A model generated the notes under the pieces. The model had not been told where the DNA came from and did not search any database. It saw only the letters and a list, made by a program, of their open reading frames with translations. From positions 124,001-188,000 of the forward strand of contig WYBR01000109.1 in assembly GCA_011525805.1 (NCBI GenBank): a DNA stretch of 64,000 nt, given 5' to 3'. The position numbers were made by a program, and so were the translations under genes. This DNA is from Vicinamibacteraceae bacterium (lineage in GTDB: Bacteria; Planctomycetota; Phycisphaerae; Phycisphaerales; UBA5793). Positions within the stretch are counted from its first letter, which is position 1; the number at the start of each line of letters is the position of its first letter. Below are positions 1 through 7,835 of the stretch, piece by piece.

Positions 1-103
1 TGAATCGCCTCCGGTCATTGTTCAACGTCTTTGCGGCGGATCAGGGAAATCACCTCGAAGCCTCCCGGTCGCGCCGAAGGAATCTCCCATCCGGGCGGGG
101 GAT

Positions 104-109
104 TATCAT
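104..109 (+). promoter_or_regulatory. -10 hexamer of a leaderless promoter (rluA-type gene)
   Basis: TATCAT ends five bases (CGCGG) before the ATG at 115. There is no Shine-Dalgarno and no recognisable -35. Transcription starting 6-7 bases after the hexamer would begin at or next to the ATG. Confidence 0.55.
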
Positions 110-114
110 CGCGG

Positions 115-735
115 ATGCGGATTCTCTTTGCCGATGCGCATCTCGCCTGCGTGGACAAACCCTCCGGCCTGCTGAGCGTGCCGGGCCGCGGCGAGGCGAA
201 GCGCGACTGCGTGGTGGCCCGCCTGGCGGAGCGCTTCGGCTGGGCCCGCGAAGCGCATCGCCTGGACCTCGACACGAGCGGGCTGATGATCGTCGCCCTC
301 GACCCCGCCGCCCACCGCGACCTCTGCCGCCAGTTCCGCGATCGCACCGTCGAGAAGCGCTACGAGGCCGTCGTCTTCGGCCACCCCGCCGTCGATTGCG
401 GAGTCATTGACCTGCCGATGCGGGCGGACATCGACCGTCGCCCGCGTCAGATCGTCGATCATGTTCGCGGTCGAAGGGCGGTAACGCGCTTTGACGTCAT
501 CGAGCGCCGTCGCGACGGGTGCGCCCGGCTGGCGCTCGTGCCTGAGACGGGCCGATCTCACCAGTTGCGCGTGCACCTGGCCTCGGTGGAGCACCCGATT
601 CTCGGGGACGACCTCTACGCCCCGCCCGAGATCGGCGCTCTCGCCCCGCGCCTGCTGCTGCACGCCACACGACTCGCGTTCGACCATCCCGCCGGCGGCG
701 AGCGCCTGACGCTTGAGTCTTGCTGTCCGTTTTGA
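115..735 (+). CDS. RluA-family RNA pseudouridine synthase
   Basis: A 206-residue pseudouridine synthase that isomerises uridine to pseudouridine in structured RNA (rRNA or tRNA) in the cytoplasm. The catalytic motif HRLDLDTSGL is present, with the second D as the family nucleophile. The opening CVDKPSGLLSVPG and the later TGRSHQLRVHL are typical of the RluA/RluC/RluD group. No S4 domain is visible, so it is a short RluA/TruC-like form; the target site cannot be read from sequence. I chose ATG 115 over an upstream TTG at 31 because the conserved part starts there and a -10 hexamer (104..109) lies inside the longer frame. It ends 107 bases before the MATE gene. Confidence 0.88.
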   Translation: MRILFADAHLACVDKPSGLLSVPGRGEAKRDCVVARLAERFGWAREAHRLDLDTSGLMIVALDPAAHRDLCRQFRDRTVEKRYEAVVFGHPAVDCGVIDLPMRADIDRRPRQIVDHVRGRRAVTRFDVIERRRDGCARLALVPETGRSHQLRVHLASVEHPILGDDLYAPPEIGALAPRLLLHATRLAFDHPAGGERLTLESCCPF

Positions 736-773
736 CTGTCCGCGCCGCGCGGGGCGGCTCGGGGCGGCGGGCG

Positions 774-779
774 TATTCT
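774..779 (+). promoter_or_regulatory. -10 hexamer upstream of the MATE gene
   Basis: TATTCT lies in the short intergenic stretch after the pseudouridine synthase gene and would give a leader of roughly 57 bases to GTG 843. The -35 is not convincing. Confidence 0.3.
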
Positions 780-842
780 TGGGCACTGTTTTTCTGCAAT
801 GCGCCGCGGCGGCGGGAGGCTGGGCGCAAGGAGTATGGCTCC

Positions 843-2414
843 GTGGCCTCACCGGTGGTGGAAGAGTCGGGTCATTCGTCCGCGCTGGCGCCGACGTCCG
901 CCGGTCGCGAGGCGCGGCGGTCGGCGCACGCTCCGGCGGCGCACGTCTCCGATCGGCTCGACGAGGCGGCCGCGATCCCGTCCCCTCCGCGCGGCGACGG
1001 TCGAATCCGCACCGGCCGCCTCGCGGGCCTGTCCCTCGGCGCCGCGATGTGGGTGCTCTCCTGGCCGATCATGGCCCAGTCGTTCCTCGATGCGCTTCTC
1101 GGGACGGTGGACACCGCCGTGGCGGCGCGGCTCGGCGTCGAGGAGACCGATGCCGTCGGCCTCTCGACGTACATCATGTGGTTCACGGGGGTGATCACGA
1201 TGTCGGTGGCGATCGGCGCCACGGCGCTCATCAGCCGCGCCGTCGGCGGCGGCCACCGCAGCCGCGCCAACGACGTGCTCGGCCAGTCGATGACGCTGGC
1301 GGCGATCATCGGCGTGCTCGCCGGCGTCGTCATGGCCCTGGCCGCGCCCTTCCTCGGCCGGCCCGTTGGGCTCGATCCCGTCGCGTCGCGCCTCATGGCC
1401 CAGTATCTCTGGCCCATCGCCGCCTCGATGCCGGCGATGGTCGTGACGAACGTCGGCGTGGCGTGCCTGCGCGGCGCGGGCGAGTCGCGCAGCCCGCTGT
1501 GGATCATGCTCGTCGAAAACGTCATCAACCTGCCGCTCAACATCATCCTCTCCGGCGTCGCGTTTCACTTCACGCTTCTTGGCCGCGAGGTGAACTGGGC
1601 GGGCGTTCCCGGCGTCTCGATGGGCATCGCGGGCATTGGCATCGCGACCTGCGTGGCCCGCTGCGTCGGGGCGGGCATCGTCCTGTGGCTGCTGGCGCGC
1701 GGCGACGACGCGATGCGCCTGCACTGGCACCGCATGCGGCCGCGCTGGGCGTCGATGAAGCGCCTCGTCAACGTCGGCCTGCCCAACCTCTGGGAGTCGC
1801 TTGGGATGTGGTCGGGCAACTTCATCATCATCCTTGTCATCGGGCAGGTGCTCGCCGCGGCCGCGGGGGTGCCGGGCCTTATCGGCGCGCACCAGATCAC
1901 CATCCGCCTCGAGTCGTTCAGTTTCCTTCCCGGCTTTGCCATGGGGACGGCGGCGGCGACGCTCATGGGCCAGTACCTCGGCGCGGGCAACGCGAAGATG
2001 GCGGCGCGCGCGGCGCTGCTCTGCACCGCCGTCGCGGCGATCGTCATGTCGATCTTCAGTTACGTCTTCATCGTTCATCCCGTCGCGATGCTCTCGCTCA
2101 TGTCGGATCAGCCGATGCACCGTGAACTCGTGCCGGACCTGCTGCGCCTGGCGGGATACGTCCAGATTCCCTTCGCCGTGCTGCTCGTTCTTCGCGGCGG
2201 GCTGCGCGGCGCGGGCGACACGCGCATGGCCATGATCCTCACGAGCATCGGCATCTTCGGCCTGCGCGTGCCGGGATGCATCATCGTCGCGCTGCTTTGG
2301 CCGGAGCGAGGGCTCTACGCGCTCTGGCTCGTGATGGTCGTCGAACTCACCATCCGCGCCGCACTCTTCACCGCCCGATTCCTCCACGGCGGATGGATGC
2401 GCGTGAAAGTGTGA
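843..2414 (+). CDS. MATE-family multidrug/organic cation efflux transporter
   Basis: A 523-residue polytopic inner-membrane protein of the multidrug and toxic compound extrusion family, which exports drugs or organic cations using Na+ or H+ gradients. It shows about twelve hydrophobic segments in two similar halves. MATE-like signatures include the first-helix motif WPIMAQSFLDALLGTVDTA and the repeated pattern LRGAGESRSPLW and LRGGLRGAGDTRMA. A polar extension of about 60 residues precedes the first helix. I chose GTG 843 because AAGGAG sits nine bases upstream (828..833); the frame stays open to 720, but that would extend into the preceding gene. The substrate is unknown. Confidence 0.88.
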   Translation: MASPVVEESGHSSALAPTSAGREARRSAHAPAAHVSDRLDEAAAIPSPPRGDGRIRTGRLAGLSLGAAMWVLSWPIMAQSFLDALLGTVDTAVAARLGVEETDAVGLSTYIMWFTGVITMSVAIGATALISRAVGGGHRSRANDVLGQSMTLAAIIGVLAGVVMALAAPFLGRPVGLDPVASRLMAQYLWPIAASMPAMVVTNVGVACLRGAGESRSPLWIMLVENVINLPLNIILSGVAFHFTLLGREVNWAGVPGVSMGIAGIGIATCVARCVGAGIVLWLLARGDDAMRLHWHRMRPRWASMKRLVNVGLPNLWESLGMWSGNFIIILVIGQVLAAAAGVPGLIGAHQITIRLESFSFLPGFAMGTAAATLMGQYLGAGNAKMAARAALLCTAVAAIVMSIFSYVFIVHPVAMLSLMSDQPMHRELVPDLLRLAGYVQIPFAVLLVLRGGLRGAGDTRMAMILTSIGIFGLRVPGCIIVALLWPERGLYALWLVMVVELTIRAALFTARFLHGGWMRVKV

Positions 2415-2541
2415 AAGTAAGAGGCGACCACAGGCGAGCGGCCGCACGCGCGAGCGTGGACAGCCTCTCGTCGCTTCGCTCCTTGCGTCCTCGCCGGCGC
2501 TTCGGCCTGGCTGCCGCGCGTTCTCGGTTGGCGTCGCCGCG

Positions 2542-2570
2542 TTGTCAGGATTGCTACGGTCGACTACCCT
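2542..2570 (+). promoter_or_regulatory. Sigma70-type promoter of tRNA-Cys
   Basis: TTGTCA (2542..2547) and TACCCT (2565..2570) are separated by exactly 17 bases, and the tRNA begins ten bases after the -10. This is one of the few complete -35/-10 pairs in the window. Confidence 0.6.
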
Positions 2571-2580
2571 TGCACACCGC

Positions 2581-2654
2581 GGCCGGATACCCAAGCGGTC
2601 CAAGGGGACGGATTGCAAATCCGTTATTCGCGGGTTCGAATCCCGCTCCGGCCT
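2581..2654 (+). tRNA. tRNA-Cys (GCA anticodon)
   Basis: A full cloverleaf can be drawn. The acceptor stem is GGCCGGA/TCCGGCC. The anticodon stem ACGGA/TCCGT encloses loop TTGCAAA, with anticodon GCA at 2615..2617. The T arm is GCGGG-TTCGAAT-CCCGC. The discriminator base at 2654 is T, as expected for cysteine tRNAs. CCA is not encoded. The gene is single, with a promoter just upstream and no obvious terminator before the DinB-like gene. The rest of the intergenic stretch 2415..2722 holds nothing else I can recognise. Confidence 0.95.
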
Positions 2655-2722
2655 TTGAGGTTGTGATCAACACCGCCGCGGCCGTGGGGGGCGCCGGATC
2701 GCGGCCAGCCACGGAGCGTTGC

Positions 2723-3226
2723 ATGTCGCCGCCTGCGGATCCACGGGCCAGCCACCTTCACCGGCTTCGCTTTTCACGCGGCGCGATGCTCCGGTTGATT
2801 CGCGACCTTCCTCCCGGGCGCGTCTGCGAGCAACCCGGGCCTTGCCGCAATCACGCCATGTGGATCGTGGGGCACATTGCCTGCACAGACGACTTCTTCC
2901 TGCGCGAGTTCGGCGGACGCCCGCTGGCGCTGCCGGAGGCATGGCACACGTTGTTTGGAGGCGGCTCCGTCCCGACGGACGATCCCGCCCGCTACCCCTC
3001 CTTCCCCGATGTCCGGCACGCCTTTCGCGAGCAGCGCGAAGCGCTGACGACATGGCTGGAGGAGATGAACGAGACGCAACTCGACCAGGCCGTGGCCGAG
3101 AAGTGGCAGCCCTATGCGCCCACGATGCGCGACGTCGGGCACTTCGCCGCGTGGCATGAAGGGTATCACGCCGGCCAACTCTCCAACCTCCGCCGGGCCT
3201 TCGGCCTCGATCCGGCATTCGGCTGA
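2723..3226 (+). CDS. DinB-family (DinB_2-like) four-helix protein
   Basis: A 167-residue protein resembling the DinB/YfiT-like putative metalloenzyme superfamily. These are four-helix bundles that bind a divalent metal through three histidines and are often linked to thiol-dependent transferase reactions. Candidate ligands are the H of HAMWIVGHIA and the two H of WHEGYHAGQL near the C-terminus. The typical layout is present: an early arginine-rich helix, a central FREQREAL helix and a C-terminal HxxxHxGQ helix. The frame is open upstream through the tRNA, so ATG 2723 was chosen; GGAGC lies about seven bases before it. The substrate is unknown. Confidence 0.7.
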   Translation: MSPPADPRASHLHRLRFSRGAMLRLIRDLPPGRVCEQPGPCRNHAMWIVGHIACTDDFFLREFGGRPLALPEAWHTLFGGGSVPTDDPARYPSFPDVRHAFREQREALTTWLEEMNETQLDQAVAEKWQPYAPTMRDVGHFAAWHEGYHAGQLSNLRRAFGLDPAFG

Positions 3227-3326
3227 GAAGGCGGATCGCCGCCCCGCGCACCGCTCGGGTAACCGGCGGCGCGGATGGGGCTCATTTCGGGAATCTCGCC
3301 CCGTAGGTGTTCGCGGGCCGCTCCTC

Positions 3327-3332
3327 GATAAT
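3327..3332 (+). promoter_or_regulatory. Possible -10 element of the por operon
   Basis: GATAAT in the 225-base stretch before the oxidoreductase operon would give a leader of about 110 bases. No good -35 lies 17 bases upstream. The rest of 3227..3451 shows no gene. Confidence 0.3.
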
Positions 3333-3451
3333 CAGGGTGAACAAGGGTTGCAAGGCCGGGATGGCTCGGCCGGCGGAGGGCCTGCCGAGTCGCCTCGCGC
3401 CCGCGGTCGGACCGCCCTCGTTCCGCGCGGAAGAGCGCCCGGAGGCTGCCG

Positions 3452-5662
3452 ATGCAGGAAATCCGAATCCACGGCCGGGGCGGGCAGGGGGGCGTCACCC
3501 TCGCCAAGATCATCGCCACCACGCGGTTTCTCAAGGGCGATTCCGTGCAGGCGTTCGGCCTCTACGCCGCCGAGCGCACCGGCGCTCCGCTCCAGGCCTT
3601 CTGCCGCTACGACGGCGAGGCGATCACCAGCCGCAATCTCATTTACGAGCCGGATCACGTCATCGTGCTCGATCCGACGCTCGTCGGGCCCGCGATCACC
3701 GCCGGCCTCAAGCCCAATGGCTGGATTCTCTTCAACACGGAGCGCTTTCCCTACGAGTTCGCCGAGCAGTTCCCCGGCTACCGCGTGGCGACGGTGGACG
3801 CCACGTCGATCGCGCGGCGGCACGAACTGGGGACGCGCAGCGTGCCGATCGTGAACACGGCGCTGGCGGGGGCTTTCGCGCGCCTCCTCGACTTCGATCT
3901 CGAGTCGGTGCGGGCGGCGCTGGAGCATCTCGCCTTCCGCGGGAAGAACTTCGACGCCGCGGCGGAGGCGTATGAGAGGGTCGTGATCGTCGATGACATC
4001 GACCGAGCGGGAGCGGCGCCGCGGCGGGCAGCGCCGCCGACGTCGCGCGTGCGCGGCCTGGTGGATGGAGGCGGCTCGGAGCGACCCGCGATCCTCACCG
4101 GGCAGTGGGCGACGCAGCAGCCCCGCCGACGCGAGTGGACCCCGCCCTGCAATCACGTCTGCCCTGCGGGCAACGACGTGCAGGGGTTCCTCCAGGCGCT
4201 GGCGCTCAAGCAGACGAACGAAGCGCTCGAGATTCTGCTGCGCACGACGCCGTTTCCTGCGATCTGCGGTCGCGTGTGCCCGGCTCCGTGCATGGAGTCG
4301 TGCAACCGCCTCAGTCTCGACGAGGCGGTAAACGTGCGCGAACTGGAGCGCTACGCGGGGGATCACGGCCGGTGCTTCCTGCGGCCGCACACCTTCCGGG
4401 CGCAACAGATCGCGATCATCGGCTCGGGCCCGGCGGGATTGAGCGCGGCGTATCACCTCGCGCTGCTCGGCTATCAGGTGATGATCGTGGAAGGCGGGCC
4501 GGCGCTCGGCGGCCTGCTGCGCACCGGCATTCCGCCGTACCGCCTGCCGCGCGATGTGCTCGATCGCGAGATCGAGCGCATCCTCGACCTGGGAGTGGAG
4601 GTCGTGCTCAACACGCGCATCGACCGGCGGCGTCTCTTCGACTTGGCCAGCGAGTTTGACGCGGTGCTCGTGGCCACGGGACTCCAGGAACTTCGCGGTC
4701 TCGATCTCGGCTCGACGTGCGAAGACGAGATAGTCTTGCAGGGCATCGACTTTCTCGATCGCGCCAATCGCGGCGAAATGCGCGTTGACGGCGAGCGCAT
4801 CGTCGTCGTCGGCGGCGGCAACACGGCCTTCGACGCGGCGCGCTCGGCCCTGCGCCTCGGCGCGCGGAGCGTGCGCATTGTCTACCGCCGCACACGCGAG
4901 GAGATGCCCGCGATCGCCGAGGAGATCGACGAGGCGATCGAGGAGGGGATTGCGTGCGACTATCTCACCCTGCCGGTCCGCATCGAGCGGGGCGGGAGCG
5001 AGGCGCGTCTCGGTCTCATCTGCCGGCGCATGCAACTCGGCGAACCGGATGCCTCGGGCCGCCGGCGGCCTGTCGAGATCGCCGGTTCGGACTTCCGCGT
5101 GGACGCCGACCGCGTGCTGCTGGCGCTGGGGCAGTCGCCCGATCTCTCGGTGTTTCCCGAGGGGACGGAGGTGCGCGACGGCGATGATGTGCTCGGTCTG
5201 CTCCAGACGCCGGTTTACGCGATCGGCGACCTGGCGACCGGCGACGGGACGGTGGCGGCGGCGATCGGCAGCGGCCGGCGCGCCGCGCAGGGCATTCACT
5301 ACGTCTTCAGCGCCGAAGACCTCGCGCCGCTGCCGATGCGCCCCGAGGAAGTCATCCGCAGCGGCGCGATGAAACTCCACCTCTTCGAGTCGAACCCGTC
5401 GCATCACGGCATGTCGCGCCCCGCCGAGGAGCGGCGCTTCGACCAGCAGGAGGTGCACGCGGGGCTGGCCGATCCGTCCGAGGCGGTCCGCTGCCTCAGT
5501 TGCGGCGTGTGCAACGAGTGTGACCGCTGCGTGACCTACTGCCCCGAGGGGGTGCTCAAGCGCGTCGGACACGAGTTCATCTTCGACTACGAGTACTGCA
5601 AGGGCTGCGGCGTGTGCGCCGCGGAGTGTCCGCGAAACGTCATCCTGATGGCGCGCCTTTAG
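3452..5662 (+). CDS. Fused 2-oxoacid:ferredoxin oxidoreductase gamma subunit - GltD-like FAD/NAD(P)H oxidoreductase - 2[4Fe-4S] ferredoxin
   Basis: A 736-residue three-part fusion. Residues 1 to about 185 are the gamma subunit (PorC-like), opening RIHGRGGQGGVTLAK. About 230-290 is a cysteine-rich cap like that of glutamate synthase small subunits (NHVCPAGNDVQGF, CGRVCPAPCMESC). About 318-620 is a flavoprotein with FAD motif GSGPAGLSAA near 321 and NAD(P)H motif GGGNTAFDAAR near 450. From about 681 there are two ferredoxin-type clusters, CLSCGVCNECDRC...CP and CKGCGVCAAEC...P. The gene is followed by the alpha and beta subunits. Inference: the flavoprotein links the ferredoxin clusters to NAD(P)H, making the complex NAD(P)-coupled. 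GGAGG lies six bases before ATG 3452. The frame is continuous, so this is not an annotation artefact. Confidence 0.88.
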   Translation: MQEIRIHGRGGQGGVTLAKIIATTRFLKGDSVQAFGLYAAERTGAPLQAFCRYDGEAITSRNLIYEPDHVIVLDPTLVGPAITAGLKPNGWILFNTERFPYEFAEQFPGYRVATVDATSIARRHELGTRSVPIVNTALAGAFARLLDFDLESVRAALEHLAFRGKNFDAAAEAYERVVIVDDIDRAGAAPRRAAPPTSRVRGLVDGGGSERPAILTGQWATQQPRRREWTPPCNHVCPAGNDVQGFLQALALKQTNEALEILLRTTPFPAICGRVCPAPCMESCNRLSLDEAVNVRELERYAGDHGRCFLRPHTFRAQQIAIIGSGPAGLSAAYHLALLGYQVMIVEGGPALGGLLRTGIPPYRLPRDVLDREIERILDLGVEVVLNTRIDRRRLFDLASEFDAVLVATGLQELRGLDLGSTCEDEIVLQGIDFLDRANRGEMRVDGERIVVVGGGNTAFDAARSALRLGARSVRIVYRRTREEMPAIAEEIDEAIEEGIACDYLTLPVRIERGGSEARLGLICRRMQLGEPDASGRRRPVEIAGSDFRVDADRVLLALGQSPDLSVFPEGTEVRDGDDVLGLLQTPVYAIGDLATGDGTVAAAIGSGRRAAQGIHYVFSAEDLAPLPMRPEEVIRSGAMKLHLFESNPSHHGMSRPAEERRFDQQEVHAGLADPSEAVRCLSCGVCNECDRCVTYCPEGVLKRVGHEFIFDYEYCKGCGVCAAECPRNVILMARL

Positions 5663-5691
5663 GGCCATCGCCGCCGGCGAAGGAGCGAGGC

Positions 5692-6867
5692 ATGACTCTC
5701 GAACTCGTCACGGGCAATCACGCGGCCGGTTACGCGCTGGCCGCGGCGGGTGAGGCGAACCGCTTCGCGCGCGGCGCGGCGTGCGGCATCTACCCCATCA
5801 CGCCCCAGACCGAGATCGTCGAGTACGTCGCGAAGTTCCCCTTCAGCAAGGGGCGCGTCATCGCCGTCGAGAGCGAGCACAGCGCCATGGGCGTTTCGAT
5901 CGGCGCAGCGATGGCGGGCGCTCGCGCCTTCACCGCCAGTTCCTCCAACGGCCTGGCGTACATGACCGAGAACATCATGGTCGCGGGCTTCTATCGTCTG
6001 CCCATCGTCCTGGCCGCGGTGAACCGCACGCTCGGCCCGCCCTGGAACATCTGGGCCGACCAGGGCGACACGCTCTATCTCCGCGACTTCCCCTGCATCC
6101 AGTTGTACTGCGAGACGAATCAGGAAGTGCTCGACTCGACGCTTCTCGCCTTCCGCCTCGCCGAGGATCGGCGCATCCTCCTGCCCGTCATGGTCATCAT
6201 GGATGCGTTCATCCTCTCGCACACGCAGACGGAGACGGACCTTCCCGAGCAGGCGCTCGTTGACGAGTTTCTTCCGCCCCTTTCGCTGCCGCATCGGCTC
6301 AACTTCGATCATCCCGCGACAATCGGCGGCCTGACCTGGCCGCGCGAGACGCTCTCGCAGCGCGTCGAGATCGACGAGGCGTTTGAGCGCGTACCGGCGG
6401 CGTACGAGGAGCACCGCGCGGAGTTTCGGCGGCTCTTGGGCCGCGATCCGGGGGGCGCGATCAGCGCGGAGGCGACCGAGGACGCCGAGACCGTCCTCGT
6501 CGCCTCGGGCACGATCGCCTCGACGGCGCGGGAGGCAGTGCGGCAGCGCCGGCGGCGCGGCGAGCGCATCGGTTTCGTGAAGATGAAGATGTTCCGCCCC
6601 TTCCCGGGCGAGGCGCTGCTCCAAGCGTGCCCCAACGCGCGGAAGTTCGGCGTGCTCGACCGCGACTACGCGGCCGGCCTCGGAGGTGTGTGGTGGCACG
6701 ACCTTCGCGCTGCGCTGCAGGGGCGGCGCGACGGGGCGATCGTCCAGGGCTACCTCACCGGCGTGTGCGGCGGCGACGTCACGCCCGACATGATCGACGA
6801 AGTGATCGACGACCTGCTGGAGCGCCGCAGCGCCGGCAAGCCCGTATGGAAAGGGATCGACAGATGA
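5692..6867 (+). CDS. porA: 2-oxoacid (pyruvate-type) ferredoxin oxidoreductase, alpha subunit
   Basis: A 391-residue alpha subunit of a pyruvate:ferredoxin-type oxidoreductase, which carries the pyrimidine-binding half of the thiamine diphosphate site. Family motifs are YPITPQTEIVEYV, ESEHSAMGVSIGA, ASSSNGLAYM and NIWADQGD; the last two resemble PorA (pyruvate) more than KorA (2-oxoglutarate). The C-terminal region (FVKMKMFRPFPGEAL, LDRDYAAGLGG) matches the transketolase C-terminal-like domain. GAAGGAG (5679..5685) lies six bases before ATG 5692, which argues against an upstream start at 5614 inside the fusion gene. The stop overlaps the next start (ATGA at 6864), so translation is coupled. 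Substrate preference is inferred. Confidence 0.88.
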   Translation: MTLELVTGNHAAGYALAAAGEANRFARGAACGIYPITPQTEIVEYVAKFPFSKGRVIAVESEHSAMGVSIGAAMAGARAFTASSSNGLAYMTENIMVAGFYRLPIVLAAVNRTLGPPWNIWADQGDTLYLRDFPCIQLYCETNQEVLDSTLLAFRLAEDRRILLPVMVIMDAFILSHTQTETDLPEQALVDEFLPPLSLPHRLNFDHPATIGGLTWPRETLSQRVEIDEAFERVPAAYEEHRAEFRRLLGRDPGGAISAEATEDAETVLVASGTIASTAREAVRQRRRRGERIGFVKMKMFRPFPGEALLQACPNARKFGVLDRDYAAGLGGVWWHDLRAALQGRRDGAIVQGYLTGVCGGDVTPDMIDEVIDDLLERRSAGKPVWKGIDR

Positions 6868-7778
6868 GCGCCGCACCGCAACTCGCTCAGGCGCCTCTCG
6901 CGTGCAGCGAAGAGTGCCTGATGCGCCCGGGCAACACGAACTGCGGCGGGTGCGGCATGAGCGTGGGCCTCACCTTCCTCAGCCGCGCCCTCAAGGAGAC
7001 CGGGCAGACCTGCCAACTCGTCATCCCCGCGTGTTGCGGGATCGTAACGGCGGGGGGCTATCCGACGACGGGCTACAGCGTGCCCGTGCTCGCTTCGACC
7101 TTCGCCTCCGCGGCCGCATTCGCCGCGGGCGCGGCGGCGGTGCGCGACCTCAATGGCGAGTCGCACCACGTCATCTGCTGGGCGGGCGACGGCGGGACGT
7201 ATGACATCGGCATGGCGACCATCAGCGCCGCGGCCGAACGCAACGACAACATCCTCTACATCTGCTACGACAACGAGATCTACGGCAACACGGGCGGTCA
7301 GCGCAGCAGCGCCACGCCGATCGGCGCGCGAACGACTACGACTCCCTCGGGCAAGATCGAAGGCAAGAAGGACATCATGGCGATCATGGCGGCGCACCGC
7401 ATCCCCTACGCCGCCACCCTCTCCATCGCCCATCCCGACGACTTCACCCGCAAGATGAAGACCGCACTGGCGATGACGGGCTTCCGCTTCCTGCTCATCC
7501 ACTCGCCCTGCCCGACGGGCTGGAAGTCCGAGCCGGGCGAGTCGATCGAACTCGTGCGCCTCGCGGTCGACGCCGGCCTCTTTCCCGTGTACGAGGTCTT
7601 CGATGGCTGGCGATACCGCATCAACGTCAGGCCCAGGGGCGGGGACGTTCGCGAGTATTACCGCCGACAGAACCGCTTCCCCGCCGACGCGATCGACTTC
7701 GACGCGGTCCGCGCCGAGATCGACCGGCACAACGAGCGCCTCGCCCGCCTGGCGCAGGTCTTCCCCGCCGCGGAATGA
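6864..7778 (+). CDS. porB: 2-oxoacid (pyruvate-type) ferredoxin oxidoreductase, beta subunit
   Basis: A 304-residue beta subunit that binds the thiamine diphosphate pyrophosphate and a [4Fe-4S] cluster. The TPP motif is WAGDGGTYDIGMATISAA followed by DNEIYGNTGGQRS. Cysteines that could ligate the cluster are in NTNCGGCGMS near the N-terminus and in the IPACCGI segment. The start overlaps the alpha stop by four bases. With the upstream fusion gene this supplies all the domains of an alpha-beta-gamma-delta complex that converts pyruvate and CoA to acetyl-CoA and CO2, or the reverse. It ends 57 bases before an unrelated permease gene that has its own -10 element. Confidence 0.9.
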   Translation: MSAAPQLAQAPLACSEECLMRPGNTNCGGCGMSVGLTFLSRALKETGQTCQLVIPACCGIVTAGGYPTTGYSVPVLASTFASAAAFAAGAAAVRDLNGESHHVICWAGDGGTYDIGMATISAAAERNDNILYICYDNEIYGNTGGQRSSATPIGARTTTTPSGKIEGKKDIMAIMAAHRIPYAATLSIAHPDDFTRKMKTALAMTGFRFLLIHSPCPTGWKSEPGESIELVRLAVDAGLFPVYEVFDGWRYRINVRPRGGDVREYYRRQNRFPADAIDFDAVRAEIDRHNERLARLAQVFPAAE

Positions 7779-7822
7779 GCCTGCGCGGCGCGAGCGTCGG
7801 GCGAGCGTTCCCCCGTCCGGGC

Positions 7823-7828
7823 TACACT
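7823..7828 (+). promoter_or_regulatory. -10 hexamer of a leaderless promoter (permease gene)
   Basis: TACACT ends seven bases (TGTCCAC) before ATG 7836. No Shine-Dalgarno and no -35 are visible. Confidence 0.55.
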
Positions 7829-7835
7829 TGTCCAC

